This document shows positions 52,486-64,000 of a stretch of DNA of 64,000 nt, one piece after another. The translations under genes were made by a program, and so were the position numbers. Where the stretch lies: contig OZ026628.1 of assembly GCA_964020975.1 (NCBI GenBank), forward strand, positions 53,289,971 through 53,353,970, given 5' to 3'. Under the pieces are notes generated by a model. It saw only the letters and a program-made list of their open reading frames with translations, did not search any database and was not told the origin of the DNA. This DNA comes from Hermodice carunculata (taxonomy: Eukaryota; Annelida; Polychaeta; Eunicida; Amphinomidae). Each line of letters opens with the position of its first letter. The first letter of the stretch is position 1.

Positions 52486-55400
52486 TAACCTCTAAGAATC
52501 TTCATTATCACTAAAAGTTAAATATCACAGCCCACAGCGCAACACAGGCAATGAAGTATTTATCAAATCATTTAGAAAAAACATTATCCATATTCAGGAG
52601 CTAACTGCAACCAGACCATATTTTAAGAAGCAAGAATGCATATTAAGGCAGTAACTGCAGAGGGAATGCTGTGTGACCCTGAGCCAGGCAAGTCAAAGTC
52701 TTACATCTGCATACCATTCATCCCTATTGCAAATTGTTGTGCTTCGACGTGTGTCATTAAACCGCAAGTTGACACATAGTGCTACGCCACAGAATTTATT
52801 ATAACGGCTCATATGTTCACTTTTTTCCCAGAAAACTGATTTAAAGACCAGTCTATAGGTTAACTTATATATAGTGCCATGCACTTTATAAAAAACGCAT
52901 TCTCACAACTTAACATTTGTATGTGTCAATCGAAAACACATATTTGCGTCGGAAATAAAAAAATACACATACCCAAAGAGTACTGGGTGCTTTGTCTTTA
53001 GGCTATTGTGAGAGTGGCCTGCAGAACGTTTTGGTCACGCCCTTCAGAAAGTAAGAGGTATAGTCATTTGTCGAATAAAATACCATGGACTAGACGTCAC
53101 ATAAATTGGAAAATGAATAACAAACAAAAGTTTCAGTATTTTCAAAGCAATGTGTATTTATGCTTGCATATAGAATTCCGTTCCAGTACACCCTGACCTG
53201 ATTTTCTAAGAAAACTACTTTGGCCCATGGTAGGTGGAACAGATTTTTGCTATTGTAGTAATGTCCTTTAAGCTCATTTCTCAATACATCATCGGATATT
53301 ATTTTAAAAAAAAAAACTCAACAGTTTTTACTTTCATTTGGTCTAAAAATCTTCTGATGTACATGGCCGTTTACCCAAATTTACTGAGTTCCGAAGCTAT
53401 ATAAAATCATTATCAGTTCCGATTCATAGCAGCTTCAAATTTTGTTCTACTAAATAAATTTCAGTTTTGTTGTCAATAAGCTTAAAGGAGAATCAAGAAT
53501 TTTGGTTGAATCACGGCGGTCAGATAGCAACATATTCAGTATTAACAGGTTTTTATCAAATTCGATGATCTTTCGGGAAACGTTGAACAGTACAGATACC
53601 CATTTGCTTTATAAACTGATTTTATCTTGGGACTTGTGCACTTTATGTACGACTTTTCCCAATCCGATATAAAAAGTGCATCATGTCATTCATATATAAT
53701 AGTTCAGAAAAAACAAAAACATACGAGAAAATAACTTTCAATGAATGATCATATCTGATAAAGGTGCCAATTTGGGGAAATTGTGAACGATGGATGGCAT
53801 GCACATTAACATGATCAGTTCCTCGAATTGTTATTTTTTTAAATATATACTATATATGTCAATTTTAGAGTTTCGGTTTTTCGACAAACAATTGTTATTC
53901 CAGTGGGTATTAACTTGCATCTCGTTTGGCCAATTGATATTTATTCTACTATGAGTGTAAGCTTTTGCTAAAGCTGTAAAAAGAAAACATTTTCTGAAAA
54001 ATGATTCAAGTAGACATTTTGATATATTATGATGATCTATTAAGCATCAATAATAAATGCTTTCGAAATTTTATTTCATATACACACCTTGAGATTTGGA
54101 GTTAAATGAAAACACAACCAATTGAACAACATTAAAGCTTTATTTCTACATATAATGATGTGTAATATGGATGGTAATTAAAGTTAAATTCATATGACAA
54201 ACGTGATAATTTGGAATTTAACATAACAAATTTTCCTTACATAAATAGCAATACTCTACTGGGCCAGCTTATGGTGCCTATGTGTCACGGTTGATTGGCT
54301 TCTCTAGAGTATGGAAGAGTTTGACAACTTTGACTTCCATCATTCACTTTTATTCCCAAACTTGCGAAACAGGGATATGGAAAAAATTAATTAAAGCAAC
54401 CACTTTCAAAGTTTCTGGGTAAGAATGAAAATTTATGGTCTAGACATCAGGCGGATTTTACATGTTATATTTTAGAGTAATGAATATGTAAAACTGACAA
54501 ATGTAACTGACATTTGATACAATGTATGTCTGAGGAAAGATATTTGTTAAAGTTGAAAGTTGGTAGCATCAAATCGATTGAAACTACTACTAATTTTAGC
54601 TGGTACCTTTCTGATATCAAGAGACAGATATTATCCTATATACTGCAATTTATATTCGTTCACTGATATAAATGATACTATGTATTTGGTATGTCTACCT
54701 TGGACTTCCAGATTTCGGCTTTGTGTGTTTGTTGGCTACGGGTTTTGATCATGAATGCTCTTGTTTACTCGGATACTCGGTTTAGCTTTTTTCGGCATTG
54801 TTCAAAACTGTGTTCGCCTTCTATGTTTCATTCGCCATTATGTTATCTTACGTTCTTTAGATATTAAATGAACAGTACATTGCTTGATTGATATTCAAGT
54901 CTGTGCTTATATCTGGTGATGTTCATGTCAATAGACTTTTAAAAATTGGACATTTCTTGACTTGCCTGAACCCAGAACTGCAATATTAACACGTAATGGT
55001 ATCAAATTACTATCTGGGTGGTGGGGGTTTTGGAGATGGGTACATACTGGGCTGTTCGCAGTTTGTGCAGATGTGTACCCGGCACAGGAAACATCCTCTT
55101 ATGTCAACTTTGTTCAAAGTAGTGACATTCTACTCCACCCGTATCACTGTAAACGGTTTAAATGCCACGTGGTGCTCAACGAAGCACTAGATAACTTCAC
55201 GTCATTTGAACTTAATGCTGATTAATTTGTATACCATGCTTTTACTCTACAGTTTGCATATTGTTTCAGGCTTGTTTCTATTTTCGTCTGTGTCCGAACT
55301 TCATGGTTAATGACCATCTTCCCATCTTCCTCAGGGACCTAAGGCGACACAATCTGCCATGACATGCAATGCAAGCATTATCGGACATTTACAAGGAAAA

Positions 55401-56676
55401 GGTATTGTTTCGAATTAGTCTAATTATGACATTTGTGTGAAAGTAACCAGACATAGCGTTACTAATGCCGTCATTGTTGGTCCAATTCAAGCTGCCATAA
55501 CATTTTCTTTCTTTTTTCCAGCTGAAGGTGACACAGTGGCATGCTTTGAATGACATGGTAAATGCAGAGGTATCGAAATAGGTTGCGTGAAATAAAACCG
55601 AGAATCAGCCACGCACCAGACTGGCTGATCCCGGCACCATTTATGCCTTTATTTCGTGTATAGGATCCACTGTATTCTTGGAAACATAAGACTGTAATCA
55701 AGCTTTGAAATACGATATAGGTGCGGAACTTAAAGGGTTTGCACTGAGCAACAGAATGTGATACATGGGTTTCTGACGAGTAGAGCCATTCTATGGGGGG
55801 CTATATGCATGTCACTTGACACTGCCAGCTGTCAACATTTCGCAGGCAGAGATATAGAGAATCCGGAATGGAGAGCCCATGATGGGTAACTTTGGATCAC
55901 CAGTTGCTGTATTTTTCATGAAACATGAAAACAAAACACTAGTGATCAAAATGTTATCCTCAATGGGCCACCTCACAGATTCTGGATTCTTTCTCTTATG
56001 TCCAAAAATGGCAAATACACACCCAATCAAAATTCTGTCAGAAAAGTAAGTTTAAAAACGACGCTATTTTGAAAGGTGGAGCAGTCGGTATTTTATTAAA
56101 TGCACTATTGCCTCTCACTGGTCAACTACTTGAAACCAATTAGTGACAAATCAAATGAAAGATTACAATTGAAACCCTATCCTTCATACTCATGTAGGAT
56201 ATCCTATTCAAGACAAGCTGCAGAAAAATGTTAGTGACCATGTGAGAAGCCGTCGGTTGTTTATTATGCAACTCTTGCTCCAAAACTTTTACCAGCGAAA
56301 TAAGCAATTTCATATTTACAATATCATCAACAAAGTAACGTAAAAAAACACATCTCTTTCATTACCTATTACGGAACTCCGAAATTATCTTTTCTATTTG
56401 GCAGAAAGATAATATGATGTTTTGTTTATGGGTCATGATAGGTTGTTGCTTCCATGTTAGAGACTGACTTTCTGGGGATATGTCAAAATTTGAACTCGGA
56501 ACTCAGAAAACACTTCTCTGACACATATAATATTAAAACATCACCTCAAACTATTAACTGTGTGTATCTAGTATTTTTTTGCTTTTACCCAGTCACTTTA
56601 TCTCATGGATTCTTATGGTGTGTACCCACTGTTTTGGTATTACTTTTGCTGGAAGGATGCTTCATTTGTACTACTA
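52486..56676. other. AT-rich DNA without recognisable genes
   Basis: Open frames at 54560-54748, 54962-55225 and 55812-56030 have no motif. No tRNA-like, snRNA-like or repeat-family sequence was recognised. Confidence 0.5.
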
Positions 56677-56704
56677 TACATACATACATACATACATACA
56701 TACA

Positions 56705-56740
<36 letters not shown>

Positions 56741-56771
56741 TATATATTTATATATATATATATATATATAC
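56677..56771. repeat. (CATA)n followed by (TA)n compound microsatellite
   Basis: About 13 ACATACAT units pass into a TA run. Open frames spanning it (poly-Thr-Tyr-Ile-His) are produced by the repeat. Confidence 0.95.
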
Positions 56772-59700
56772 AAAATGTGATTCTTTTCGTTTATCGAAAC
56801 ACCATGTCAACACAATTGTCACTTTCTTTACTGTATTTGCCACTGTTTGGGTTCCATATTCAAGCAGTCGAGTTGCTTTCATGTGCCAGGTGAAGTGCAC
56901 TAGCCCGCATTCCACGGGGACCAGGGGCAAACCTCGCCTGAACAAATTCGCTCTGTTTGATACGTACTCACACTGAATGAAAGCTGATTTGGTATTTCTA
57001 TTTAGTAGTTCTAATACTAGGAAAGCAATTCTCGATTTACTCGGCTGTATGGAAACCCAGGTCTAGTGATTCTTAGTGGCTGGGAAGATGCCAAAAGCGG
57101 AACTATAATATGTTTGATTTAGTTGGCTTACCTCATTGTTTATGAAAACTGTGTATAGCGCAGGTTTATAAACACCAATATACAGTTTAAAGGGACCAGG
57201 GAATGACCAAGAAGTATATTAATATTTGCCACACGGTGTATGATTGGCGATGCAAAAAGAGGTGCATAGGGCACCTTGTAAGCCCTAGGTGGCGGGATCC
57301 AATGCGCACTGCATGCACGGACGAGTCGAAAATAGTGGTTTACCTGGCTTTTCCATGACTAGAAAAACTTTTTGTTTTAAACAAAGCCTTGCATTCAACA
57401 GACAAAACACTACAAACACCTACTGACTGTTTCAAAGCATATATTGTGGATTTATCCATCAACGGGCGTGAATTGTCAATGCTGGCTGGAGAGCGGGAGC
57501 ATAGTTTTTATTAAATTATGTTTCATAAATATTTAAATGGAGTGCAGCTTTGCAAGATTAGATGGACGAAGGTGACTGGTAATGTTCCAATGTCGGATTC
57601 TGCCACTTTACCTGGACTTCACAATATAGGTCACACGCAACAGTGCAAACATGCTATATTGCGGCATAAATGTACATAATACTCATATTGTGTTACCTGT
57701 AAAATAAAATGCAAAAATGGAAAGTTAGGGACCGTTTCGCCTGCGTTTAAAACATATATCTTCCAGTTATATTTGACTAGAGTGCCGTTAATCTTTCACC
57801 TCACTAAACTACTAATATGAACTGTTCATACGATTGCGCAATTGTCTGATTTTTGACACCCCTTATACCTGCAATGTAACGCCATGTATATTTGCCGTTT
57901 TGGCTACCCAACGGCGATAAACAGATATGTAATTTGAAACAAAATTATCAACATATTGGAACAGAAGCTGTGGAGGTTTACCAACGTGTTGATATATTCC
58001 TTGTAGAACACATTTAGTTGTTGAATGTCTTAAGGAAATATTTGTCTACGAAAGAGTATTTTTTCTTCGAAACCTAATATGATGAAAGTTGTTACTGAGT
58101 CCATGGTCTATAATAATTATAACTCTGTGCATATATTCTACAGTTTTCTGTAAAATATAACTCACCTGTCAAACTACATGCACCATCGTCTCCCAAATCA
58201 TGCTGGTCCTGACGATTTAAACCATATCTTATCGTATCGTATTTCATACAGGTAAATATGTCAGTTCACAGCAATAGCCTTCCCCGTCAAAGTTCAAGCA
58301 AACCCCATTTGAAAGATCTCCCACCTGGACAAAGACGCATCAATTTCATATTAATAATAGTGTCTGCAAATGAACATCTTGTTTGTATTGAGGACAGTAG
58401 GCACAAACACAGAATAATGATATCGAGCCTTTCTTTTCTCTGTTGTTTATTGAAGTTGTTCTAATCATTACTCTACCCAACGGCTTTCTTATATCGTATA
58501 TGCTATCATGATGCCCCATTTGTCCAAAGGTTTAAAATTTCAAAATGACATAAATTCAGTAGGATGAAAATATGTTTATAGTTTTATGAACATAGGCTAA
58601 ATAACAGGGAAAACGTAAATGCAAGCCTAAACAAATATGTTTTTTCATGTCATTTAGGCAAGGATCAGTCCCCGGGGAAAAAAACTATTTTTATCATTGT
58701 GCGTCATACAATCACAAGCTAATAGCTCCAAAAAATACGCAAATTCATACATGTAAAAAAAATTCAGGCATAGTTACTCTGAAATTTTGAAAGAAAGGAC
58801 TTGTAGGTTTCGAACAAATGTGTCCATTTCGATGATATGGGTACTTATTATTTTCTTATCATTAACGAATGGGACTTCTATGTTATTATGTTCATCTCAG
58901 CATTACAACCGATAGAATACTCAGTGTGTGTATTCTGCGCATGGCATCATTGGGATTCCTTTTGTGCATGATGCTTTGTTACTTATGAAAAAAAAATTAT
59001 GTGTGAAATGTGAAATCCTTATCTAAGATATTTCGTTTTAATTCCCTCCAAAGCTGGAACAGCTGTTACTTACAGATTGTGACCATTGCCAGCAGCTATT
59101 TTAGATTTGGCGAGAGAAATTTTAACGTAAGCATATTTGCTTTCTGTAACTTACAATTGATGCATAGTGAAGCCTTTGTGTGGTCAATGTCATGGTTTGC
59201 ATTGAGATAAACATGTTATATTCCATATTACTCGGACTTTCGTGGTAGTACGTCTGTGCATATAGGGGAGAACCCTGTGGTCAAGTTCGTTTATCTGCGA
59301 AAAGCAAATAATCAGGTTCAAGGGATGATAAAAGTTGGCTTTATGTCAACAATTCACTTTGGTTCCCGCCGCAGACCGTTTGTACAATGTATTTGAATGA
59401 ATGGAATAAGTGATACCCAGTATAGTCGTACTTTTATGCATTTTTAATAAAACTGACATAGGCATAACCAGTAGCTACCATTGAACATAATGTTTACAAG
59501 AGATTACACTTCCCATTTCACTGTACATCTGAAGTAAACTTTTCCAAATGTATCTTTATATATTCATTATGTGTGTGTTGCATTTGATACATTGGTCATA
59601 GTCTGAATTAGAATGAGAAAACAAGTGTTCTAATATTCAGAAAATTGTTTATACCTCCGTTTATAGCAAAGACGTGAAAAGAGCAGTGTCAACATATCTA

Positions 59701-60063
59701 CATGAAAATAAAGGTTTACTCTATTCTATACATATCTTTCCTTGAGCCTTCAATTAAGAAAACAATACCCGGGGGCACCCCACCAGGTACAACTGTTGTG
59801 TAAAACGCAAATCTAATTAATGCCTGGGAAAAGGCGAATTAAAACGCTATTTGTTCAGAAAAGATTTACCAAGAATGCTAATTGTACTAAATTAAACTTA
59901 TTCAAAATGATCTACAGTGGAAAAAATTCAGTCAGCAGATAATGAACAGTATTTATAATTCACATACGAAGAACTGGTTATGAGAAAATTCTTGAAGCAC
60001 ATGTGCTGATGAGCATCAGGTAAAGGAAGTTATCCAGCAGACAACAGGACATGTTTAGTACTC
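56772..60063. other. Gene-free AT-rich DNA
   Basis: A plus-strand frame at 58258-58464 begins MSVHSNSLPRQSSSKPHLKD, but I cannot link it to any family or splice pattern. At 59820-59900 a short segment (AWEKANLKRYLFRKD) faintly recalls the basic linker of LINE proteins but is too short to call. Confidence 0.4.
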
Positions 60064-60300
60064 ATCGTTGCTGGTGGGGGGTGGGGGGAGGGGGTTCTTT
60101 TCTCTGTTTTGTTTTGTTTGTTTTGTTTCGTGGTTTTTGTGTATGTCGGTGTTTTGTTTTGGATTTTTTTGTTTCTTTTTGTTTTTGCTTTTTCTTGCTT
60201 GGGGGTGGGTTTTTTTGTTTGTTTTGTTTTGTTTTTGGTTTTTGTTTTGGGTTTTTTTTGGGGGGTTTTTTTTGGTTTTTTTTTTTGGTTGTTTTTGTAG
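60064..60300. repeat. G/T-only low-complexity tract with G runs
   Basis: About 230 bp of almost pure T and G on the plus strand, mostly TTTTG-like units, begins with four G runs within 25 bp (60073-60096). The strand asymmetry is extreme, and the opening G runs could form a G-quadruplex. Long frames on both strands are composition artefacts. Confidence 0.9.
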
Positions 60301-60467
60301 TTGTTCTGTACCCTGGTATGTGTTTTACACACAACTAGGTTCACTTTGATGTAGAAGACAGTGCGACATGCACTAACACACTCCACACCACGAAGCACAA
60401 TGGAACCGGTCCACAAAGACTACACCAAATGTCTTAGACAAGCAGACAGACAGTCAGAAAGAGACCA

Positions 60468-60541
60468 ACAGACAGACGGACGGATGGACGGACACACAGA
60501 CAGACAGACGGACGGATGGACGGACACACAGACAGATAGAT
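60468..60541. repeat. GACA/GGAC minisatellite, about 32-bp unit
   Basis: Two full units containing CAGACAGACGGACGGATGG and GACGGACACA, plus a partial third. A simple tetranucleotide base (GACA/GGAC) has become a higher-order unit. Confidence 0.9.
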
Positions 60542-61089
60542 GGATTTGTCATATCAACACTTTGATCATAAGCTGTCTAGGTTTCTCCAACATCCAGACC
60601 ACAGAAATGGTCAAAATCGCCTATGTAGCTCACGTCACTTTGGAAGTATTACTAAGTTGTCAAGTTTGTTTGAATTGCATCTTCAGTTTAATTTAGTACA
60701 TAGTCCAGCTCTTGTAATGCAGAACAGTGTGCTTCCAAGGGTTCAGCGGGCTGCCACTTATTCGTCTGTTTTGTCAGTAAAGTTTTGCATGGACCTTGCC
60801 CTCACAATTTATAGCAGACCTACCATTTATACCAATATGACACTTTGAATAAAATCTCGACTTTCTGCAAATCTATTAGGTCAGTAACAGTATTGTCTAT
60901 GCAGAATTCTACGGAACTTTTATCTTATATTGGAGCCAACAGTAATTTGAACATGTATTGACTTTGCTGTATATTCTGTGTTTATGCTACCTTGTCAGAA
61001 TTGTCAGAGTTCATGTTTACATTCATGATGTATTGACGTTTCAGTTCCTAACTTTAGTCTTTTACTGTACTGCCTATCTTGTCCTGTTG
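60542..61089. other. Spacer without recognisable content
   Basis: A 102-codon plus-strand frame from the minisatellite to 60848 has no motif. I see nothing else. Confidence 0.45.
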
Positions 61090-61725
61090 CTCTCAGCTCA
61101 GCTGACTGAGAAGTCATGAGAACCAGAAAATGGCAGGCCTACCTTCTTCCTTTTTTATCTTTGGCGCTAGTGATATATTTTGGGTTTTAAGTGATTAGGG
61201 TGATATGCTTTGGGGACAAATACAGTTCGTGGTTAATGAATAATATTTGAAAGGTTGAGAGAACAGGTTTAAAACCATCATTTACATCAATGATGTGACT
61301 GCCTGTCTCAAGTCAGGAGTAAAAATTGTTTCTTTCCATTGGTTGTGGAAGATTCATGTTGATGGTTTGGTAATGCCTGTCTCAAGTCAGGAGTAAAACT
61401 TATTCCTTCCCATTGGTTGTGGAAGATTCATGTTGATGGTTTGGTAATGCCTGTCTCAAGTCAGGAGTAAAACTTATTCCTTCCCATTGGTTGAGGAAGA
61501 TTCATGTTGATGGTTTGGTAATGCCTGTCTCAAGTCAGGAGTAAAACTTATTCCTTCCCATTGGTTGAGGAAGATTCATGTTGATGGTTTGGTAATGCCT
61601 GTCTCAAGTCAGGAGTAAAACTTATTCCTTCCCATTGGTTGCAGAAGATGCATGTTGATGGTTTGGTAATTCTAGAATCTCTGCCTTTTGCTGTATTTCA
61701 CTTTCTTCTCATTGGTGCATTGAAA
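61090..61725 (+). repeat. Family R interspersed repeat, copy 4, expanded by an internal minisatellite
   Basis: The plus strand begins CTCAGCTCAGCTGACTGAG and then gives GGCAGGCCTACC, TTTTTTATCTTTGGCGC, GAAAGGTTGAGAGAACAGG and TGACTGCCTGTCTCAAGTCA, in the order seen in copies 1 and 3. In those copies the segment after CTCAAGTC occurs once. Here it is a five-unit tandem array (61300-61669), after which the family sequence resumes with CTAGAATCTCTGCC and TTTGCTGT. It has no coding capacity. Confidence 0.82.
61300..61669 (+). repeat. Five-unit minisatellite, 74-bp unit, inside family R
   Basis: Unit starts are at 61300, 61374, 61448, 61522 and 61596, all beginning TGCCTGTCTCAAGTCAGGAG. Units 2 to 4 are nearly identical; units 1 and 5 carry private differences (AAAATTGTTTCTTTCC in unit 1, GCAGAAGATGCATG in unit 5). 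That is the usual pattern of recent expansion from the middle of an array. Confidence 0.97.
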
Positions 61726-62583
61726 TTAATGACTATGGGTATTGTTGTCTGATCTATTATGTAATATTTTGAGTATTGAGTGCTTGGTCACAATAGTCTG
61801 TAAAGACAGTCACCACGATGTGCAGTGCATGGAGTACATATATTATAATGTCTTTTATAATGAATGATGCCTAACGAATTTTAGTAGCTTACACCCCAAA
61901 AGTCTGCAGAGTCTGAGGCAATACAGCCATCCATAACGGGGACTTGAGTTGTGCTTTTGATTTTATAAAGGTTTAGACCAGTAGTGCTTATGCAATAAAA
62001 CTTTAGTCCTATTAAGACTGCCTTTTCACTGAATTTTCCGTTTTTTCCTAAACTTTAATTATCATTATTATTATCATCATCAGCGTCATCACTATCATCA
62101 TTATAATTACTACTATTATCATTATTACAGAATCAGGAACTGCTGTGGGTTGCGATCCATTAAACTGTTCGTTGCTTCATATTTTACCTACTTGGGTTAG
62201 AGTAACACTGGTTTTAAACGTATAAAATTAGTGACACAGATTACTGTTTTACTTACTCTCCTGAAAACAATATCCATTGATGAAAGGGGAATGTGCATAG
62301 ATCTACGGAATCTAAAGTTCTTGTTTACACGTTTAGACAGCATCATAAGTTGGAACACTGCCCACTTAGGCTTACTAAATATACTGGTGATGTTAATTTA
62401 AACTCGGAACAAGAACTATGTAACCTGTATGGAAATATTTTGTAACGTCTACATGTAGAACCATCATATGAAAGCATACATGTCGATAAACTACCAAAAA
62501 CCCCCGAGGAAAGAGTAGAATCATATTGACATCTATGATAAACAGTGAAGGCAATCCGGCACATGACCGGGAATTCACACAAC
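61726..62583. other. Gene-free spacer with an ATT/ATC microsatellite
   Basis: An imperfect ATT/ATC trinucleotide tract lies at 62055-62128. No gene or other repeat was recognised. Confidence 0.5.
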
Positions 62584-62919
62584 AGGTTACAGACCACAGT
62601 TTTGATTTGCTGGTTGCGCAACCCAACGGAGATAGTCCATAATTGTGAAAATACTGTGTTTTCAGCATGCTGTAGCTTCTGTTTAAATAAAGGTAGCTAA
62701 GTCAGTTTTGCTGCATCGCAGAGTTGCTTCATTGGTGGTCATATAGGTGCACTGTCTTCCAGGGCAGGTGGGAACTTTGTGGTGAGGAAGGACAATGATG
62801 TGACCCTGGGAAGAGCAGAGTTCATACACCTGTATCAAGCTGACATCCAGGTGTTGTTTCGTATTTCAATTATCACAAATTAACGAGCTGGGAATTGTAC
62901 GACAAAAATCCATCCATGA
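62584..62919 (+). mobile_element. Family M repeat, copy 3 (3'-truncated)
   Basis: It starts AGGTTACAGACCACAGTTTT and follows copies 1 and 2 as far as AAAATCCATCCATG (about 62919), where similarity ends abruptly. The right inverted repeat is missing. It has more differences from copies 1 and 2 than those two have from each other. Confidence 0.78.
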
Positions 62920-63329
62920 TAGGTAGCATATCATTCACTATGTGGTGATAATGGGGATCCCTGATTTTGAACGATTTCAAAAATTCTGGTATTTCTTAGG
63001 TGATACATTCCTATCGATTGTTATGGAATGCAAATAAATGGGTATGCAATGGCCGGGGGGGGTTTACATTCCTTGCCATAACCGTTGACCGGATTCACTT
63101 CAAACGTGGTGGAACATTTATCCTGGGCTAATCCCCACCATGTTTATTTTAATAGTTATGCTGGAGTACTCTTATTTGATACGGTTCATTCTTTTGGCAA
63201 TATTATAATAAATAATCTTCACAGCCGCTCAGCTAATTGCTTTGAAATGCATGGGGACATTTCTGGGGAGACCCAGGCCTTAAGTTATTAAACATGTGAC
63301 GGCACTGCATTTTTACGGATATTTTTGGT

Positions 63330-63365
<36 letters not shown>

Positions 63366-64000
63366 AGTTTTTCTCCAAAAATGTCACTCGGATTGTTCTC
63401 AAACTTGGTGAAGGAAAATACAAACAGAAGCAACAGTGCTATATTTTTCTGTACTTCTCAAAAAAAGAAAGAAGGAAAAAGAGCACAATCCAATTGTTCT
63501 ATGCTGAGTAGACAGTCCAATCAATGTCTGTGTATAAAACCTAATCATTGATAAATAAATACCATAACGTTCGATTCAAAGTATTGAAACTTTAAGGCTT
63601 CTACAGCCAAATCAATTTAGGAACAGAACATCAAAGGGAAACTGTCAAGTACGGTTAACAACTTTAAATTCTCAGACAATTGCTTGGTGATGGTAGCTAC
63701 TTACATCTTTCTTGTATATATTTCCTCAGGACAACCTACCTGAATTCAAAGAGTTTATAAGCATGAAATTATAACAAATGCAAAAAACATACTGTAAAAC
63801 AATTCATGTTCTTGCTTATACTGGCAAGACTTCATCATATATATAAATAGCATGTGAACAAATATACGTAAAAGTAGCAAAATTCAAATTTAACCGTACG
63901 CCGAGAAAAGTATTCCAGATATATTCGTTTGCCTTCTTGGAGAGGGAAGTCAAATGGATCTGACAACAAAATTTACAAGAACAAAGTGACTGCCTTGAAA
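62920..64000. other. Unresolved repeat-like stretch with a 33-T run
   Basis: A pure T run lies at 63332-63364. On each side of it sits a similar motif, GGATTCACTTCAAACGTGGTG (about 63090) and GGATTGTTCTCAAACTTGGTG (about 63390). This suggests an internally repeated interspersed element of roughly 350 bp. The rest, to the window end, is AT-rich and unrecognised. Confidence 0.4.

Noticed and set aside
56745-56945. Minus-strand frame ending in poly-Tyr-Ile beside the CATA/TA repeat
   Set aside because: It runs into the microsatellite, and the non-repeat part has no motif.
58160-58260. HAGPDDLNHIL resembling the RT SPGPDG box
   Set aside because: An isolated match with no following RT motifs in any frame.
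59820-60000. Possible LINE linker fragment (AWEKANLKRYLFRKD)
   Set aside because: Too short, with no RT or endonuclease motif on either side.
60030-60416. Overlapping lysine-rich and phenylalanine-rich frames on both strands
   Set aside because: Composition artefact of a G/T-only low-complexity tract.

Overview
This window reads as AT-rich nuclear DNA from an animal, most likely a marine invertebrate. I see no operons, Shine-Dalgarno-led genes, rRNA or tRNA. Instead there are many decayed non-LTR retrotransposons (LINEs) of CR1/Jockey-like type, MITE-like DNA elements, very long (AT)n, (TTA)n and (CTT)n microsatellites, and long gene-free stretches. One LINE carries a degenerate 2A-like motif of the kind known from LINEs of sea urchins, lancelets and other invertebrates. 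The only good host-gene candidate encodes LDL-receptor class A modules followed by a leucine-rich-repeat N-cap, an arrangement known from invertebrate GRL101-like receptors. The phylum cannot be fixed from this sequence alone.

Layout. 1-240: tail of a LINE. 1030-3880: a heavily decayed plus-strand LINE. 11960-12425: a minus-strand reverse transcriptase (RT) scrap. 15553-16008 and 18129-18586: two same-direction copies of a ~457-bp MITE-like repeat ('family M'), with a third, truncated copy at 62584-62919. 19046-25280: a nest in which an old minus-strand LINE ('LINE A') is split in its endonuclease by a younger plus-strand LINE ('LINE B', 22297-24866), and in its RT by a ~300-bp interspersed repeat ('family R'). 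31200-31715: C-terminal scrap of a MULE-type transposase. 32363-32537: a large compound microsatellite. 34935-37230: several local tandem duplications and a cysteine-rich open frame. 38720-39035: a pogo/Tigger-like relic. 39072-40224: three minus-strand exons of the LDLa/LRR gene with compatible splice phases. 45390-46740: another LINE RT relic interrupted by a 220-bp TA-flanked MITE rich in GCGCGAAA motifs. 51245-51775: two family R copies. 52353-52485: a foldback palindrome. 61090-61725: a family R copy inside which a 74-bp segment has become a five-unit minisatellite.

Apart from the LDLa/LRR exons, the recognisable coding capacity belongs to mobile elements. The main interest is the order of insertions, the recurring repeat families (M and R), and the few host-like exons. 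All calls come from reading the sequence by eye, and no database search was run.
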